From Alphaproteobacteria bacterium (GTDB taxonomy: Bacteria > Pseudomonadota > Alphaproteobacteria > Bin95): a stretch of DNA of 53,667 nt. Position numbers and translations under genes: made by a program. Below the pieces are notes generated by a model. The model was not told the DNA's origin. It made no database searches and was given only the letters and a program-made list of their open reading frames with translations. Where the stretch lies: positions 1 through 53,667 of the forward strand of contig JAJDVH010000132.1 of assembly GCA_022826185.1 (NCBI GenBank). Reading direction: 5' to 3'. Below, in pieces: positions 41,671 to 51,000 of this stretch; positions within the stretch are counted from its first letter, which is position 1, and the number at the start of each line of letters is the position of its first letter.

Positions 41671-43416
41671 TCAGGCTCGTCCGGAGCCTTGCCTGTATTC
41701 GAGCAGCGCCGACCGCCCGAGGATATCGACAATCCGCACCGTCAGTTCGACGCCGTTGGCGTCCATGAGGTTCAAGTCTTCGCCCGGCGCAAAATGGACC
41801 GGTTGTTGCCGTCCTCCGTCGATAGTGATGTTGGAGGCATACAGATAGGTGCGGTCAAGCGTGTCCAGTATGGGATTCAACCGCCCGCTGAGGCCGGGCA
41901 GCACACCCGTTGCTTCCGGGAACACGACTGCTCCGCCCGAGGGCAGACTTTCGAGTTCCAGGGCCAACGCCCCCCGAGCCGGCGCCCATTCCCTTTCAAC
42001 ATACGCAGCATGTCCCCTTGCGGCGGCATAGACGGTCATCGGCAGGTGCGTGCTGTGCAGGTCGAGAACGGCTTCGCCGGCTTGGTCGGTGGACGCGCGC
42101 ACCCATGTCTTGTTCGGGAACAGCGCGAGGACATCGACTCCCGATAGAGGCCGTCCGGCGGCATGGGCGGTCACAACCGCTCGCGCCGGAGAAGGTTCGA
42201 GATCGGCGGCGGGAATGACGAGGTTGAGGTTCGTGTCGTCCACCAGCCGGTAAACGGGAAAGCGGCCGGACGTCGCGCGCGTTGCGCGCAGAATGACCGG
42301 CACGCCGTCGCCGCGCCGTTCCATGAGGAATTGCCGGCTCTCCGACCCTGGAATGCCCGCGACCGGCATACGGCCGAAAACCGAGGCGATAACCTCATTT
42401 CGGGTCGCCTGGCTGGCTTCCATGCCGGCAATGGTCATGCCGTTGGGAAGAGCGCCGGGAGACTCGATCTCCAGCCGGTCCTCGAACATGGACAGGCGAA
42501 TGCGGCGGCCGCTCACGGAATAGTCCCTGTGGGCGACGGCGTTGACCACCGCCTCGAATACCGCTTCCACGCTGTATTGGGGCAAATCCTCGCGACCCGG
42601 GCTCTTTCTGGCAGCAACGCGCATGTTTCGAGCGGCAAAGCGCACCGCGTCAGCAATCTGGCGATGCAGCGGCCCCGCTATCTCCTGGGCGTCGAGTTGC
42701 TCCGATGTGCGGTCCGGACCCCGATAGCGGGTTGCCGTCACCCTGGCATTCGGGAACCAGTCTTCCGGTTTCTCGGCGCACAAGAGCACGCCGGCCACGG
42801 TGGCGCGCAACGCATCGTGCTCGTCGAGGGTCAGCAGGCGCAAATTGCGCAATGCCTGCTCCGGTTCCGCCGCAGCCGACACACTCAACAGCGGCTTCCA
42901 GAGGCCCTCGCTCAGGGTCGCAAAACCGGTGCCCGCCACCGGCTGTTCGTCGAACCAGAGAAACCGCGACTGCCCGCGCCGCTGCGCCAGCCGCAAGGCC
43001 TGGTCGCTCGTCATGCGCCGTTTGGAACTGCCCATCCTGCGATAGCTGCCGCCGGGGCTGTTGTGCAGGGCGTAGCCCGCTGCAATGGAAACGGCAAGAA
43101 CCATCCGGCCGTCCAGCTCGTGGCGGTAAGTGTCCGCCTCAATTTGCGGCTGGATCGAATCGTTGCAGACCTCGACGACGCATCGCTCAAGGGCGTCGAG
43201 CTGCGCACGGGTCATGCCCTGGACCTGCCCGGCGTCCGTGACGCCGAACAATATGACGCCGCCTTCGCCATTGGCGAAGGCAGCCAGTTCGTCCGCCAGG
43301 TCCGTGCGGCGCGGAGCGACCGGGCGGTTGTTGCGGAATTCTACCTGCTTGAACTCCCAGAGGCTGTCCTCGCCCAGTCGAAGCTGTTGTCCGATATCCG
43401 CAGCGCTGACTCTCAT
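41671..43416 (-). CDS. AlbA_2 (Schlafen-type) / GHKL-like ATP-binding protein with C-terminal beta-rich extension
   Basis: The 581-residue protein has an N-terminal AlbA_2 domain (about 10-140: LWEFKQVEF, TDLADELAAFANGEGGVILFGV). An ATP-binding HATPase_c_4-like region follows (about 270-380), with the N-box VFEAVVNAVAHRDYSVSGRRI and IESPGALPNGMT. From about residue 395 a beta-rich extension carries a carboxypeptidase-regulatory-like stretch (AAGRPLSGVDVLALFPNKT). AlbA_2/ATPase proteins include regulators and phage-defence components. It overlaps the mini-MNT frame by four bases (ATGA), so it belongs to the HEPN/MNT operon. Confidence 0.82.
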   Translation of the reverse strand: MRVSAADIGQQLRLGEDSLWEFKQVEFRNNRPVAPRRTDLADELAAFANGEGGVILFGVTDAGQVQGMTRAQLDALERCVVEVCNDSIQPQIEADTYRHELDGRMVLAVSIAAGYALHNSPGGSYRRMGSSKRRMTSDQALRLAQRRGQSRFLWFDEQPVAGTGFATLSEGLWKPLLSVSAAAEPEQALRNLRLLTLDEHDALRATVAGVLLCAEKPEDWFPNARVTATRYRGPDRTSEQLDAQEIAGPLHRQIADAVRFAARNMRVAARKSPGREDLPQYSVEAVFEAVVNAVAHRDYSVSGRRIRLSMFEDRLEIESPGALPNGMTIAGMEASQATRNEVIASVFGRMPVAGIPGSESRQFLMERRGDGVPVILRATRATSGRFPVYRLVDDTNLNLVIPAADLEPSPARAVVTAHAAGRPLSGVDVLALFPNKTWVRASTDQAGEAVLDLHSTHLPMTVYAAARGHAAYVEREWAPARGALALELESLPSGGAVVFPEATGVLPGLSGRLNPILDTLDRTYLYASNITIDGGRQQPVHFAPGEDLNLMDANGVELTVRIVDILGRSALLEYRQGSGRA

Positions 43417-43622
43417 GGGTTGCCACCGGGCGCACTCGACGCCACGCCTCCGATGGTTTGCGCTTCACGCAGCACCGCATGGCGGCGTTCGATTTCCCGG
43501 CGGAAGCGCTCCGGCAGCCGGGCCCAGTCGCGCGCCTGGACCAGGAACGGGATGGTGGAAGCCTCCAGCGCGCGTTCGAGCGCGGTGCGGTGGCGCTCCT
43601 GCAGGAGGAGCCCGTCAGCCAT
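43413..43622 (-). CDS. Shortened, degenerate minimal nucleotidyltransferase (MNT)
   Basis: The 69-residue frame matches only the last third of MNT antitoxins: ALEASTIPFLVQARDWARLPERFRREIERRHAVL corresponds to the usual E-S-x-L-P-x-x-V-D-x-x-D-W-A...F-R-x-x-I pattern. The N-terminal G-S-R-A-x-G and D-x-D catalytic part is absent, and the final V-D is changed to V-Q. It overlaps the HEPN gene upstream by eight bases and the AlbA gene downstream by four. It is either a decayed antitoxin or a minimal partner-binding peptide. Confidence 0.6.
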   Translation of the reverse strand: MADGLLLQERHRTALERALEASTIPFLVQARDWARLPERFRREIERRHAVLREAQTIGGVASSAPGGNP

Positions 43623-44049
43623 CGCCCGCGTCCTCGACGGCATCGGCAAGAGACCGCGCGTCCGAGATGAACGCGGGTATGAGCTCCAGCGCCGTCTCGG
43701 CGAAGCGCTCGCCATAATCGTGCGCGGAGGCGTTGTGGGCGTCGCGATATTGCAGCCACCGTTCACAGGCCTCCGCCGACATGAGGCCGTGTTTCGCGCC
43801 GTGGTGGAACGCATCCCGGAAGGTCAGCCGGTCGGCCTCCCGGCTGCTGGTGAATAAGTCGCCAAGGCGCCTGCGCAGCAGCGAGCCGCCGATATTCAGC
43901 ACGAGTTCGAATTGCCTTTCGCAAGCGGCGTTGAAGACGTGGCGCAACGTCTCGTCCTGCTCTTCGCGTCGAAATTGTTCAAGCGCTGCCTCCAGCGTGC
44001 CGATACACCGCCGGAAGCCGCTGGTGTCGATGTCCGCCGTTCGCGACAT
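43615..44049 (-). CDS. HEPN-domain (HI0074-like) protein, toxin or nucleotidyltransferase-substrate partner
   Basis: The 144-residue all-helical protein follows the HI0074/HEPN plan. FRRCIGTLEAALEQF begins it, AACERQFELVLNIGGSLLRR matches the F-E-x-x-x helix, and YRDAHNASAHDYGERFA is the motif helix. In active HEPN toxins this reads R-N-x-x-x-H (RX4-6H); here it reads H105-N-A-S-A-H110, so the Arg is replaced. It is the first gene of an overlapping operon with the short MNT and the AlbA protein. Confidence 0.78.
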   Translation of the reverse strand: MSRTADIDTSGFRRCIGTLEAALEQFRREEQDETLRHVFNAACERQFELVLNIGGSLLRRRLGDLFTSSREADRLTFRDAFHHGAKHGLMSAEACERWLQYRDAHNASAHDYGERFAETALELIPAFISDARSLADAVEDAGDG

Positions 44050-44084
44050 GGCCGCTGCGCTCCGAGGGTGCCGCAGCGGGGATT

Positions 44085-44618
44085 CTACAGCGTGAAGTCG
44101 TCGCGGGTGAAGAGCGGGGCGAGGCGGATGCCTTCGCGGGCGAGATTGGCTTCCGCGCCCTCCAGCCGGTCCACCACGGTGTAGAGCGTCTCCACCCGGC
44201 AGCCGGCGGCGCGCGCGGCCTCGACCGCGATCATCGCCGAGCCGCCGGTGGTGGTCACATCCTCGAACAGCAGCGCCTCGCCGCCCGCCGGCAGATAGCC
44301 CTCGACGCGCCGCTCGGTGCCGTGGTCCTTGGTCTCCTTGCGCACGAAGAAGGCCCGGCGCGGGCGCGGGGTGGCCCGGCTGAAGGCGCAGACCGCCGCC
44401 ACGATGGGCACCGCGCCCATGGCGATGCCGCCGATATGGTCCGCCGGCTCTCCGCCTATCCGCTCCAGGAAGGCCTCGGCGATGAGCGTCAGCCCCTCCG
44501 GGTCCAGCATCACCTGCTTCATGTCGAAGAAATATCCGGTGCCCACCCCGGAGGCGAGGGTGAACTCTCCGGTGGAGAGCGCCCGTTCGGCGATCAGGTC
44601 GCGGAGTCGTTCGCGCAT
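44085..44618 (-). CDS. pyrE: Orotate phosphoribosyltransferase
   Basis: The 177-residue protein has the PRPP-binding motif LLFEDVTTTGGSAM, the flexible-loop segment FVRKETKDHGTERRVEG and GGIAMGAVPI, as in alphaproteobacterial PyrE of this shorter type. It makes OMP from orotate in pyrimidine synthesis. It overlaps the RNA methyltransferase gene by 25 bases and closes the lutA-to-pyrE operon. Confidence 0.93.
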   Translation of the reverse strand: MRERLRDLIAERALSTGEFTLASGVGTGYFFDMKQVMLDPEGLTLIAEAFLERIGGEPADHIGGIAMGAVPIVAAVCAFSRATPRPRRAFFVRKETKDHGTERRVEGYLPAGGEALLFEDVTTTGGSAMIAVEAARAAGCRVETLYTVVDRLEGAEANLAREGIRLAPLFTRDDFTL

Positions 44619-45868
44619 AGAGCCTCCTCGCGTTCCAGAATGGCGGCGTAGAACCCGTCCGAGCCGTCGCGGGCGGGCGAGATGCGGAGGTCGTCTTCGG
44701 CGCGCGCGAAACCCGGCGCGGCATCGAGAAAGCGCGCGACCCGCGCCTCGTTCTCGTCCGCGAGCAGCGAGCAGGTGGCATAGACCAGCCGGCCGCCGGG
44801 TTTCACCAGCCGCGCGGCGCTCTCCAGTATGCGGTCCTGTAGCGCCACCAGTTCGGCGAGGCCGGGGCCGTCGCGCGTCCAGCGCGCGTCCGGGTTGCGC
44901 CGCCAGGAGCCGGTGCCGGTGCAGGGCGCATCGACCAGCACGCGGTCGAACTTGCCGCGCTGGCGGCGGACCCAGCGGTCGCGCTCGCTCTCCAGCAGGC
45001 GGCGCTCGATATTGTGCGCGCCCGCCCGGCGCATGCGCTCGCCGAGGCGCGCCAGGCGCTTGTCATGCACGTCCGTCGCGACGACCCGGCCCTTGCCCTC
45101 CATGTCGGCGGCGAGCGCCAGCGCCTTGCCGCCCGCGCCGGCGCAGAAATCCACCACCTGCATGCCCGGCCCCGCGCCGACGGCCTGCGCAACGCGCTGC
45201 GAGCCGGCGTCCTGCACCTCGACCAGGCCCTCGCGGAAGGCGCGGGTGCGGCCGAGCGCCGGGCGGCCCTCGCAGCGCAGCGCCCAGGGGCTTGCCTCCA
45301 CAGGCTCGGTGCGGACGCCCTCGCGGAACAGGAGGCGCCGGGCTTCGCGGCGCGTCGTCTTGAGCGCGTTGACCCGGAGGTCCACCGGGGCGGGCTCGGC
45401 AAGCGCCTTCATTTCCTCCGCGAAGGCCCCGCCAAGGCTCTCCCGGAGGCCGCGTTCGGCCCAGGCCGGGCACTCGGCGCGCACGGAGGCGGGCATGTCC
45501 GGCGGCTCCAGCGGCTCGCCGGCCAGCGCCATGAACAGGTCGAGTTCGGCCTCGTCGAGCGGGGCGGGCGCGTATTTTCCCCGCCCGAACACGGAGCCCG
45601 GCTCCTGCAGGCGGTCCACCAGCAGCAGGCGGGCGAGCATGCGCGCGCGCGCCGTCGGCTCGACGCCCCGGCGGGCGAGGTGCCAGTCCAGCCGGGCGCG
45701 GCGGCGCAGCACGCCGAACACGCGCTCGGCCACCGCCTTGCGGTCGCTCGCGCCGATATGCCGGCGGGCGCGGAAGAAGCCGCCCAGCACGGCGTCGGCC
45801 GGGCGCCCGGTCTCCTCGATCTCCTCCAGAGCCTCGATGGCCGCGCCGACGCGCGCCGCGGGGGTCAC
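44594..45868 (-). CDS. RsmB/NOP-family rRNA m5C methyltransferase
   Basis: The 424-residue protein has an N-terminal NusB-like helical domain and a C-terminal SAM domain with DFCAGAGGKALALAADM, the motif-IV catalytic segment DAPCTGTGSWRRNPD and the motif-VI YATCSLLADEN with its Cys. These two cysteines define (cytosine-5) RNA methyltransferases. The likely target is 16S rRNA. The GTG start overlaps the Smr gene stop by four bases. Confidence 0.88.
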   Translation of the reverse strand: MTPAARVGAAIEALEEIEETGRPADAVLGGFFRARRHIGASDRKAVAERVFGVLRRRARLDWHLARRGVEPTARARMLARLLLVDRLQEPGSVFGRGKYAPAPLDEAELDLFMALAGEPLEPPDMPASVRAECPAWAERGLRESLGGAFAEEMKALAEPAPVDLRVNALKTTRREARRLLFREGVRTEPVEASPWALRCEGRPALGRTRAFREGLVEVQDAGSQRVAQAVGAGPGMQVVDFCAGAGGKALALAADMEGKGRVVATDVHDKRLARLGERMRRAGAHNIERRLLESERDRWVRRQRGKFDRVLVDAPCTGTGSWRRNPDARWTRDGPGLAELVALQDRILESAARLVKPGGRLVYATCSLLADENEARVARFLDAAPGFARAEDDLRISPARDGSDGFYAAILEREEALCANDSAT

Positions 45869-46392
45869 GGCCTCGGCTTCCTGAGATAGACATAGAGCGC
45901 GCCGTCGCCGCCGTCGCGGGGCTGCGCCGGGGCCGTGTCCAGCACGCGCGCGGCATTGGGCGGACGCGAGAGCCAGACCGGCGCCTCGCGGCGGATGACC
46001 CCCGCCGCCATGCCGTCCTCGGCCCGGCGGCCCTTGCCGGTGACGACCAGCACCAGCCGGCGCCCGGCCGCCTGGCTCTCGGCGATGAAGCGGGTGAGCC
46101 GGCGGCGGGCCTCCTCGCGCGTGAAGCCGTGCAGATCGATCCGCGCCTCGATCCGCAGCGCGCCGCGCCGGATGCGCCGGGCGGTGCGCTTGTCGATGCC
46201 TCCGCCGGCCGGGGCAGGGCGGGGAACGGGCGCGGGGCCGCAGGGCGGCGGCGGGGGCTCCGGACGGTCCCGCTCCGTTTCCGCTTTCCGCGGCCTTGCC
46301 TCGGGCGGCATGCGGCGGCCCGGCAGGGGCTGGACCGAGCGCGTCAGCCGGCGCCAGACCTCGAAATCGTCGGGACCGGAGCTAGCAGACAT
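45865..46392 (-). CDS. Smr-domain protein
   Basis: The 175-residue protein has a Pro/Arg-rich N-terminal half. The Smr domain (about 80-170) has ARIDLHGFTREEARRRL, VVTGKGRRAEDG and a final DGALYVYLRKP. Smr domains (MutS2/SmrA type) are nucleases or RNA-rescue factors. The D-L-H-G and T-G-x-G motifs are intact. It overlaps lutC by 11 bases. Whether it acts on DNA or on collided ribosomes cannot be decided here. Confidence 0.87.
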   Translation of the reverse strand: MSASSGPDDFEVWRRLTRSVQPLPGRRMPPEARPRKAETERDRPEPPPPPCGPAPVPRPAPAGGGIDKRTARRIRRGALRIEARIDLHGFTREEARRRLTRFIAESQAAGRRLVLVVTGKGRRAEDGMAAGVIRREAPVWLSRPPNAARVLDTAPAQPRDGGDGALYVYLRKPRP

Positions 46393-47047
46393 CGGAACCG
46401 CCCGGCCGGCCGTCATCCACCAGCACGATATGCAGCTTTCGGGGCCCGTGCGCGCCCATGCGCAGTTCCTGGCCGATATCGGCGCTGCGCGACGGCCCGG
46501 TAATCAGGTTGACCGCGCGGGGTGTGTCGCCCGCCGCGCGCATCCGCGCCCACATGTCCTCATAGGCGCCCACAAGGTCGCGCGTGCTCACCAGCGCGAT
46601 ATGGGCTTCGGGCAGGAAGTTGAGCGTGACGGGGCGCTCCGGCCCGGAGAGCATGGCGAGCGTGCCGGTCTCGGCGACGCCCGCGAAACAGGGCGTCAGC
46701 GCCACGCGGTCCTCCGGCTCCGCCCGGCGGCGTTCCAGGGTCAGCAGCGGGCGGCTGCTCCAGGGAAAGCGGTCGAGCGCCGGGTCCGGCGAGGCGGCGA
46801 GGCGGGCCGGCAGGTTCTCGGCAACCAGCCACTCGGCGACCGCGGCCGGCACGTCCTCCGGCGGGACGGGGCCGGAAACCGTGCTGCCGGCCGCGCGCGC
46901 CTCGGCCGCGAACCGTTCGACCGGGTCGTCCCCGGCACGGGCCGGGCGGGGTCCTTCGGGACGGGCGGCGAGCCGCTCGGGCGCGTCTCCCGCATCGCCG
47001 CCGGTGGCCGCGCGGATGCGCGCCAAAACGGCTTCGCGCGCGCTCAT
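46382..47047 (-). CDS. lutC: LutC/YkgG-family lactate-utilisation protein
   Basis: The 221-residue protein has the DUF162/LUD-domain C-terminus: VALTPCFAGVAETGTLAML, HIALVSTRDLVGAYEDMW, NLITGPSRSADIGQ.LRMGAHGP and HIVLVD. In Bacillus LutABC oxidises L-lactate to pyruvate. Here lutC follows a small membrane-protein gene instead of directly lutB, with a four-base overlap. The N-terminal region is Ala/Pro-rich and variable. Confidence 0.9.
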   Translation of the reverse strand: MSAREAVLARIRAATGGDAGDAPERLAARPEGPRPARAGDDPVERFAAEARAAGSTVSGPVPPEDVPAAVAEWLVAENLPARLAASPDPALDRFPWSSRPLLTLERRRAEPEDRVALTPCFAGVAETGTLAMLSGPERPVTLNFLPEAHIALVSTRDLVGAYEDMWARMRAAGDTPRAVNLITGPSRSADIGQELRMGAHGPRKLHIVLVDDGRPGGSDVC

Positions 47048-47475
47048 TGCCGCTGCCCCAGATGGCGGGTCGCGAAGCGGGTCCAGTCGCCTTCGGGCGA
47101 CGCGACGAGAGTGTCGTCCCGCTGCGGCAGGCGCAGGGTCAGCCCGCCCTTGTCCCAGAGCCGCTGCCAGCCCTCGGGATCGGAGAGCGCATAGGCGAGC
47201 GCCCGCCGGCGCAGTCTCAGCATGAGCAGATATTGCAGGCCGGTCGCCATCAGGATGAGCGCGGTCCCGGCGACCGCCAGCGCCCAGATCCAGCCGCCGA
47301 AATAGAGCGCGGCGAACACCGCGCCCATGGCAACGAAGAAGGGCGCCGCGTTCTCGGCGCGGTTGAAGACCGGGGAATCCGGCTCGTTCAGCCGGCGCAG
47401 ATCGACGCCGACCTCGACGGCCTGCGCGCCTTCCGCCGCCACGATGCGCTCATGCAGGGCCGCCCGCGACGCCAC
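47044..47475 (-). CDS. Membrane protein of unknown function inside the lut operon
   Basis: The 143-residue protein has two hydrophobic helices in the middle (FFVAMGAVFAALYFGGW and ALAVAGTALILMATGLQYL), with soluble ends. The order lutB - this gene - lutC with 5-base spacing and 4-base overlap suggests it works with lactate oxidation, for example as a quinone-side membrane anchor, but no motif supports a particular role. Confidence 0.7.
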   Translation of the reverse strand: MASRAALHERIVAAEGAQAVEVGVDLRRLNEPDSPVFNRAENAAPFFVAMGAVFAALYFGGWIWALAVAGTALILMATGLQYLLMLRLRRRALAYALSDPEGWQRLWDKGGLTLRLPQRDDTLVASPEGDWTRFATRHLGQRQ

Positions 47476-47479
47476 CGCC

Positions 47480-48889
47480 TCAGCGCCTCCGCCCCGCGCG
47501 CCAGAGGCTCATGAAGCTCCGGCCCTCGGACGCCGGGAAATCGCGCGTGCCGGTCCAGCCGCCGGCAAGCGGCAGCCGCTTCCAGGGGCGCCCTCTGCCC
47601 AGCACCCGGGCGGCAAGGGATGCAAAGGGCCGGTAGAGCGCCGGACGGGCGGCGAAGAAGGCCCAGAGGCCGAGCCCGTAGCGGAATTTGGCCGGGCTGA
47701 GGCGGCGGGCGAACTCGCGCTCGCGCCAGTGCCGCATCATGCGCGGCAGCGGAATGCGCACCGGGCACACCTCCTCGCACTTGCCGCAGAAGGTGGAGGC
47801 GTTGGGCAGGTGCCCCGCCTCTTCCACGCCGCGCAGGCCCGGCGTCAGCACCGCGCCCATCGGCCCCGGATAGACCCAGCCATAGGCGTGCCCGCCGATC
47901 TGCCTGTAGACCGGGCAGGCGTTCATGCAGGCCGCGCAGCGTATGCAGCGCAGCATGTCCTGGAACTCGCCGCCCAGCATGTCCGCGCGGCCATTGTCGA
48001 GCAGCACGACATGGTATTCCTCGGGCCCGTCGAGATCGCCCGCCCGGCGGGGGCCGGTGGAGAGCGTCGTATAGACGGTGAGCTCCTGCCCCGTGGCCGA
48101 GCGCGGCAGCACGCGCATGAACACCGAGAGGTCCTCCAGCGTCGGGATCACCTTCTCGATGCCGGCGATGACGATATGGGCGCGCGGCAGGGTCTGCGAG
48201 AGGTCGCCGTTTCCCTCATTGGTGAAGATCACCGAGGAGCCGGTTTCCGCAATCAGGAAATTCGCGCCCGTCAGGCCGACATCGGCGCCGAGGAACTGCT
48301 CGCGCAGCACCGCGCGGGCCTCCGCCATGATCTCGCTGCCGTCGGAAAGCGAGCGGTCCGCCGGCCTGTCCGTGTGGGCGGCGCGGAAGGCTTCGGTCCA
48401 CTGCTCGGTCGCGACATGGATCGCCGGGGCCACGATATGGCTCGGCGACTCGCCGCGAAGCTGGAGGATGTATTCGCCGAGGTCGGTCTCGACCGCGCGC
48501 ACGCCCTCTTCGGCGAGGAACTCGTTGAGGCCGATCTCCTCCGAGACCATGGACTTGCCCTTCGCCATGGTCTTCGCGCCGAGGCGCCGGCAGATGGCGA
48601 GGATCGCCTGGCGGGCGTCTTCGGCCGTCGCGCACCAGTGGACCTCGCCGCCGGCCGCGCGGCAATTCTCCTCGAAGCGCTCCAGGTAGAAATCCAGATG
48701 GGCGAGGCAGTGGTTCTTGATGTCGCGCGCCCGGTCCCGGAGCGCCTCGAATTCCGGCAGCCGCCCGGCGGCCTCGACCCGCCGGACCTGGAAGCCCTGG
48801 CTGAACCTGGCGAGCTCGCGCTGCAGCGGCTCGTCGGCAAGCGCGCGGGCGGCGCTGACGCGGAAATTGGCGGGGCCGGCGAAGCTCAC
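47480..48889 (-). CDS. lutB: LutB-type iron-sulfur lactate-utilisation protein
   Basis: The 469-residue protein has the LUD domain (GLNEFLAEEGVRAVETDLGEYI, DVGLTGANFLIAETGSSVI) and two C-terminal 4Fe-4S motifs, CIRCAACMNACPVY and CGKCEEVCPV. It is the central electron-transfer subunit of LutABC. The GTG at 48889 overlaps the lutA stop (GTGA), favouring this start. Confidence 0.92.
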   Translation of the reverse strand: MSFAGPANFRVSAARALADEPLQRELARFSQGFQVRRVEAAGRLPEFEALRDRARDIKNHCLAHLDFYLERFEENCRAAGGEVHWCATAEDARQAILAICRRLGAKTMAKGKSMVSEEIGLNEFLAEEGVRAVETDLGEYILQLRGESPSHIVAPAIHVATEQWTEAFRAAHTDRPADRSLSDGSEIMAEARAVLREQFLGADVGLTGANFLIAETGSSVIFTNEGNGDLSQTLPRAHIVIAGIEKVIPTLEDLSVFMRVLPRSATGQELTVYTTLSTGPRRAGDLDGPEEYHVVLLDNGRADMLGGEFQDMLRCIRCAACMNACPVYRQIGGHAYGWVYPGPMGAVLTPGLRGVEEAGHLPNASTFCGKCEEVCPVRIPLPRMMRHWREREFARRLSPAKFRYGLGLWAFFAARPALYRPFASLAARVLGRGRPWKRLPLAGGWTGTRDFPASEGRSFMSLWRAGRRR

Positions 48890-49632
48890 AGCGGCGGGAC
48901 CTCGTCCGCCATGCCGGCCAGCACCTCCGCGACATGGCGCACCTCGACCGGGCTGCCCTCGCGCGAGAGCCGCCCGGCCATGTTCATCAGGCAGCCGAGG
49001 TCGCCGGCGAGCAGGGCGCCGGCCCCGCTGCTCTTCACGGCGGCGGCCTTGTCCCGGACCATGGCGGTCGAGATGTCGGGATATTTGACGCAGAAGGTGC
49101 CGCCGAAGCCGCAGCACACCTCGGCATCGGGCAGTTCGGCGAGTTCGAGTCCCTCCACCATCGCCAGCAGGGCGCGCGGCTGGTCCTTCACGCCGAGTTC
49201 GCGCAGCCCCGCGCAGCTGTCGTGATAGACGGCCGTCATCGGCCAGCGGGCCCGCACGTCCTGGAAGCCGCAGACATCGACGAGGAAGGAGGTCAGTTCC
49301 CATACGCGCTCGCCGAAGCCCTCGTCATCGCCCAGCAGGTCGGCATAGTGGCGGCGCAGCATGCCGGCGCAGGAGCCGGAGGGGACGACGATCCATTCAT
49401 AGCCGCGGAAGGCGCGCACCGTCCGCCGCGCGATCCGGGCGGCATGTTTGCGGTCGCCGCTGTTATAGGCCGGCTGGCCGCAGCAGGTCTGGGCGGCCGG
49501 CACGTCCACCCGGCAGCCGGCGGCCTCCAGCAGGCGCACGGAAGCGAACGCGACCGACGGCCGGACGAGATCGGCCAGGCAGGTCGCGAACAGGGCAACG
49601 GTCCGGGGCGTCTTGCCGGTCTCGGACGCCAT
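48886..49632 (-). CDS. lutA: LutA-type CCG-domain lactate-utilisation protein
   Basis: The 248-residue protein has two cysteine-rich CCG domains, marked by TCCGQPAYNSG and VCCGFGGTFCVKYP, as in LutA and glycolate-oxidase or heterodisulfide-reductase subunits. It is the first gene of the lut operon. The ATG at 49632 precedes ALFATCLADLV as in relatives. The intergenic gap of 147 bases before the divergent thiolase gene presumably holds both promoters; no distinct operator is evident. Confidence 0.9.
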   Translation of the reverse strand: MASETGKTPRTVALFATCLADLVRPSVAFASVRLLEAAGCRVDVPAAQTCCGQPAYNSGDRKHAARIARRTVRAFRGYEWIVVPSGSCAGMLRRHYADLLGDDEGFGERVWELTSFLVDVCGFQDVRARWPMTAVYHDSCAGLRELGVKDQPRALLAMVEGLELAELPDAEVCCGFGGTFCVKYPDISTAMVRDKAAAVKSSGAGALLAGDLGCLMNMAGRLSREGSPVEVRHVAEVLAGMADEVPPL

Positions 49633-49779
49633 GCGGTCAACTCTCCGAGCGGGCGGATAGCGGCGTTTTAGAACGGTTCCCCGGGAGGGGGAAGACGCCT
49701 GCCCCCGGCGCGGCCATTGAAACCGGGCGCGCGGACTGGCAATACTCGCTGCCGAATTGGAGTTCAGGGAGAACAGCAG

Positions 49780-50961
<1,182 letters not shown>

Positions 50962-51000
50962 CCGTCGGTCCGTAGCAGCGCGGGAGGCGCCGGCAGGGAA

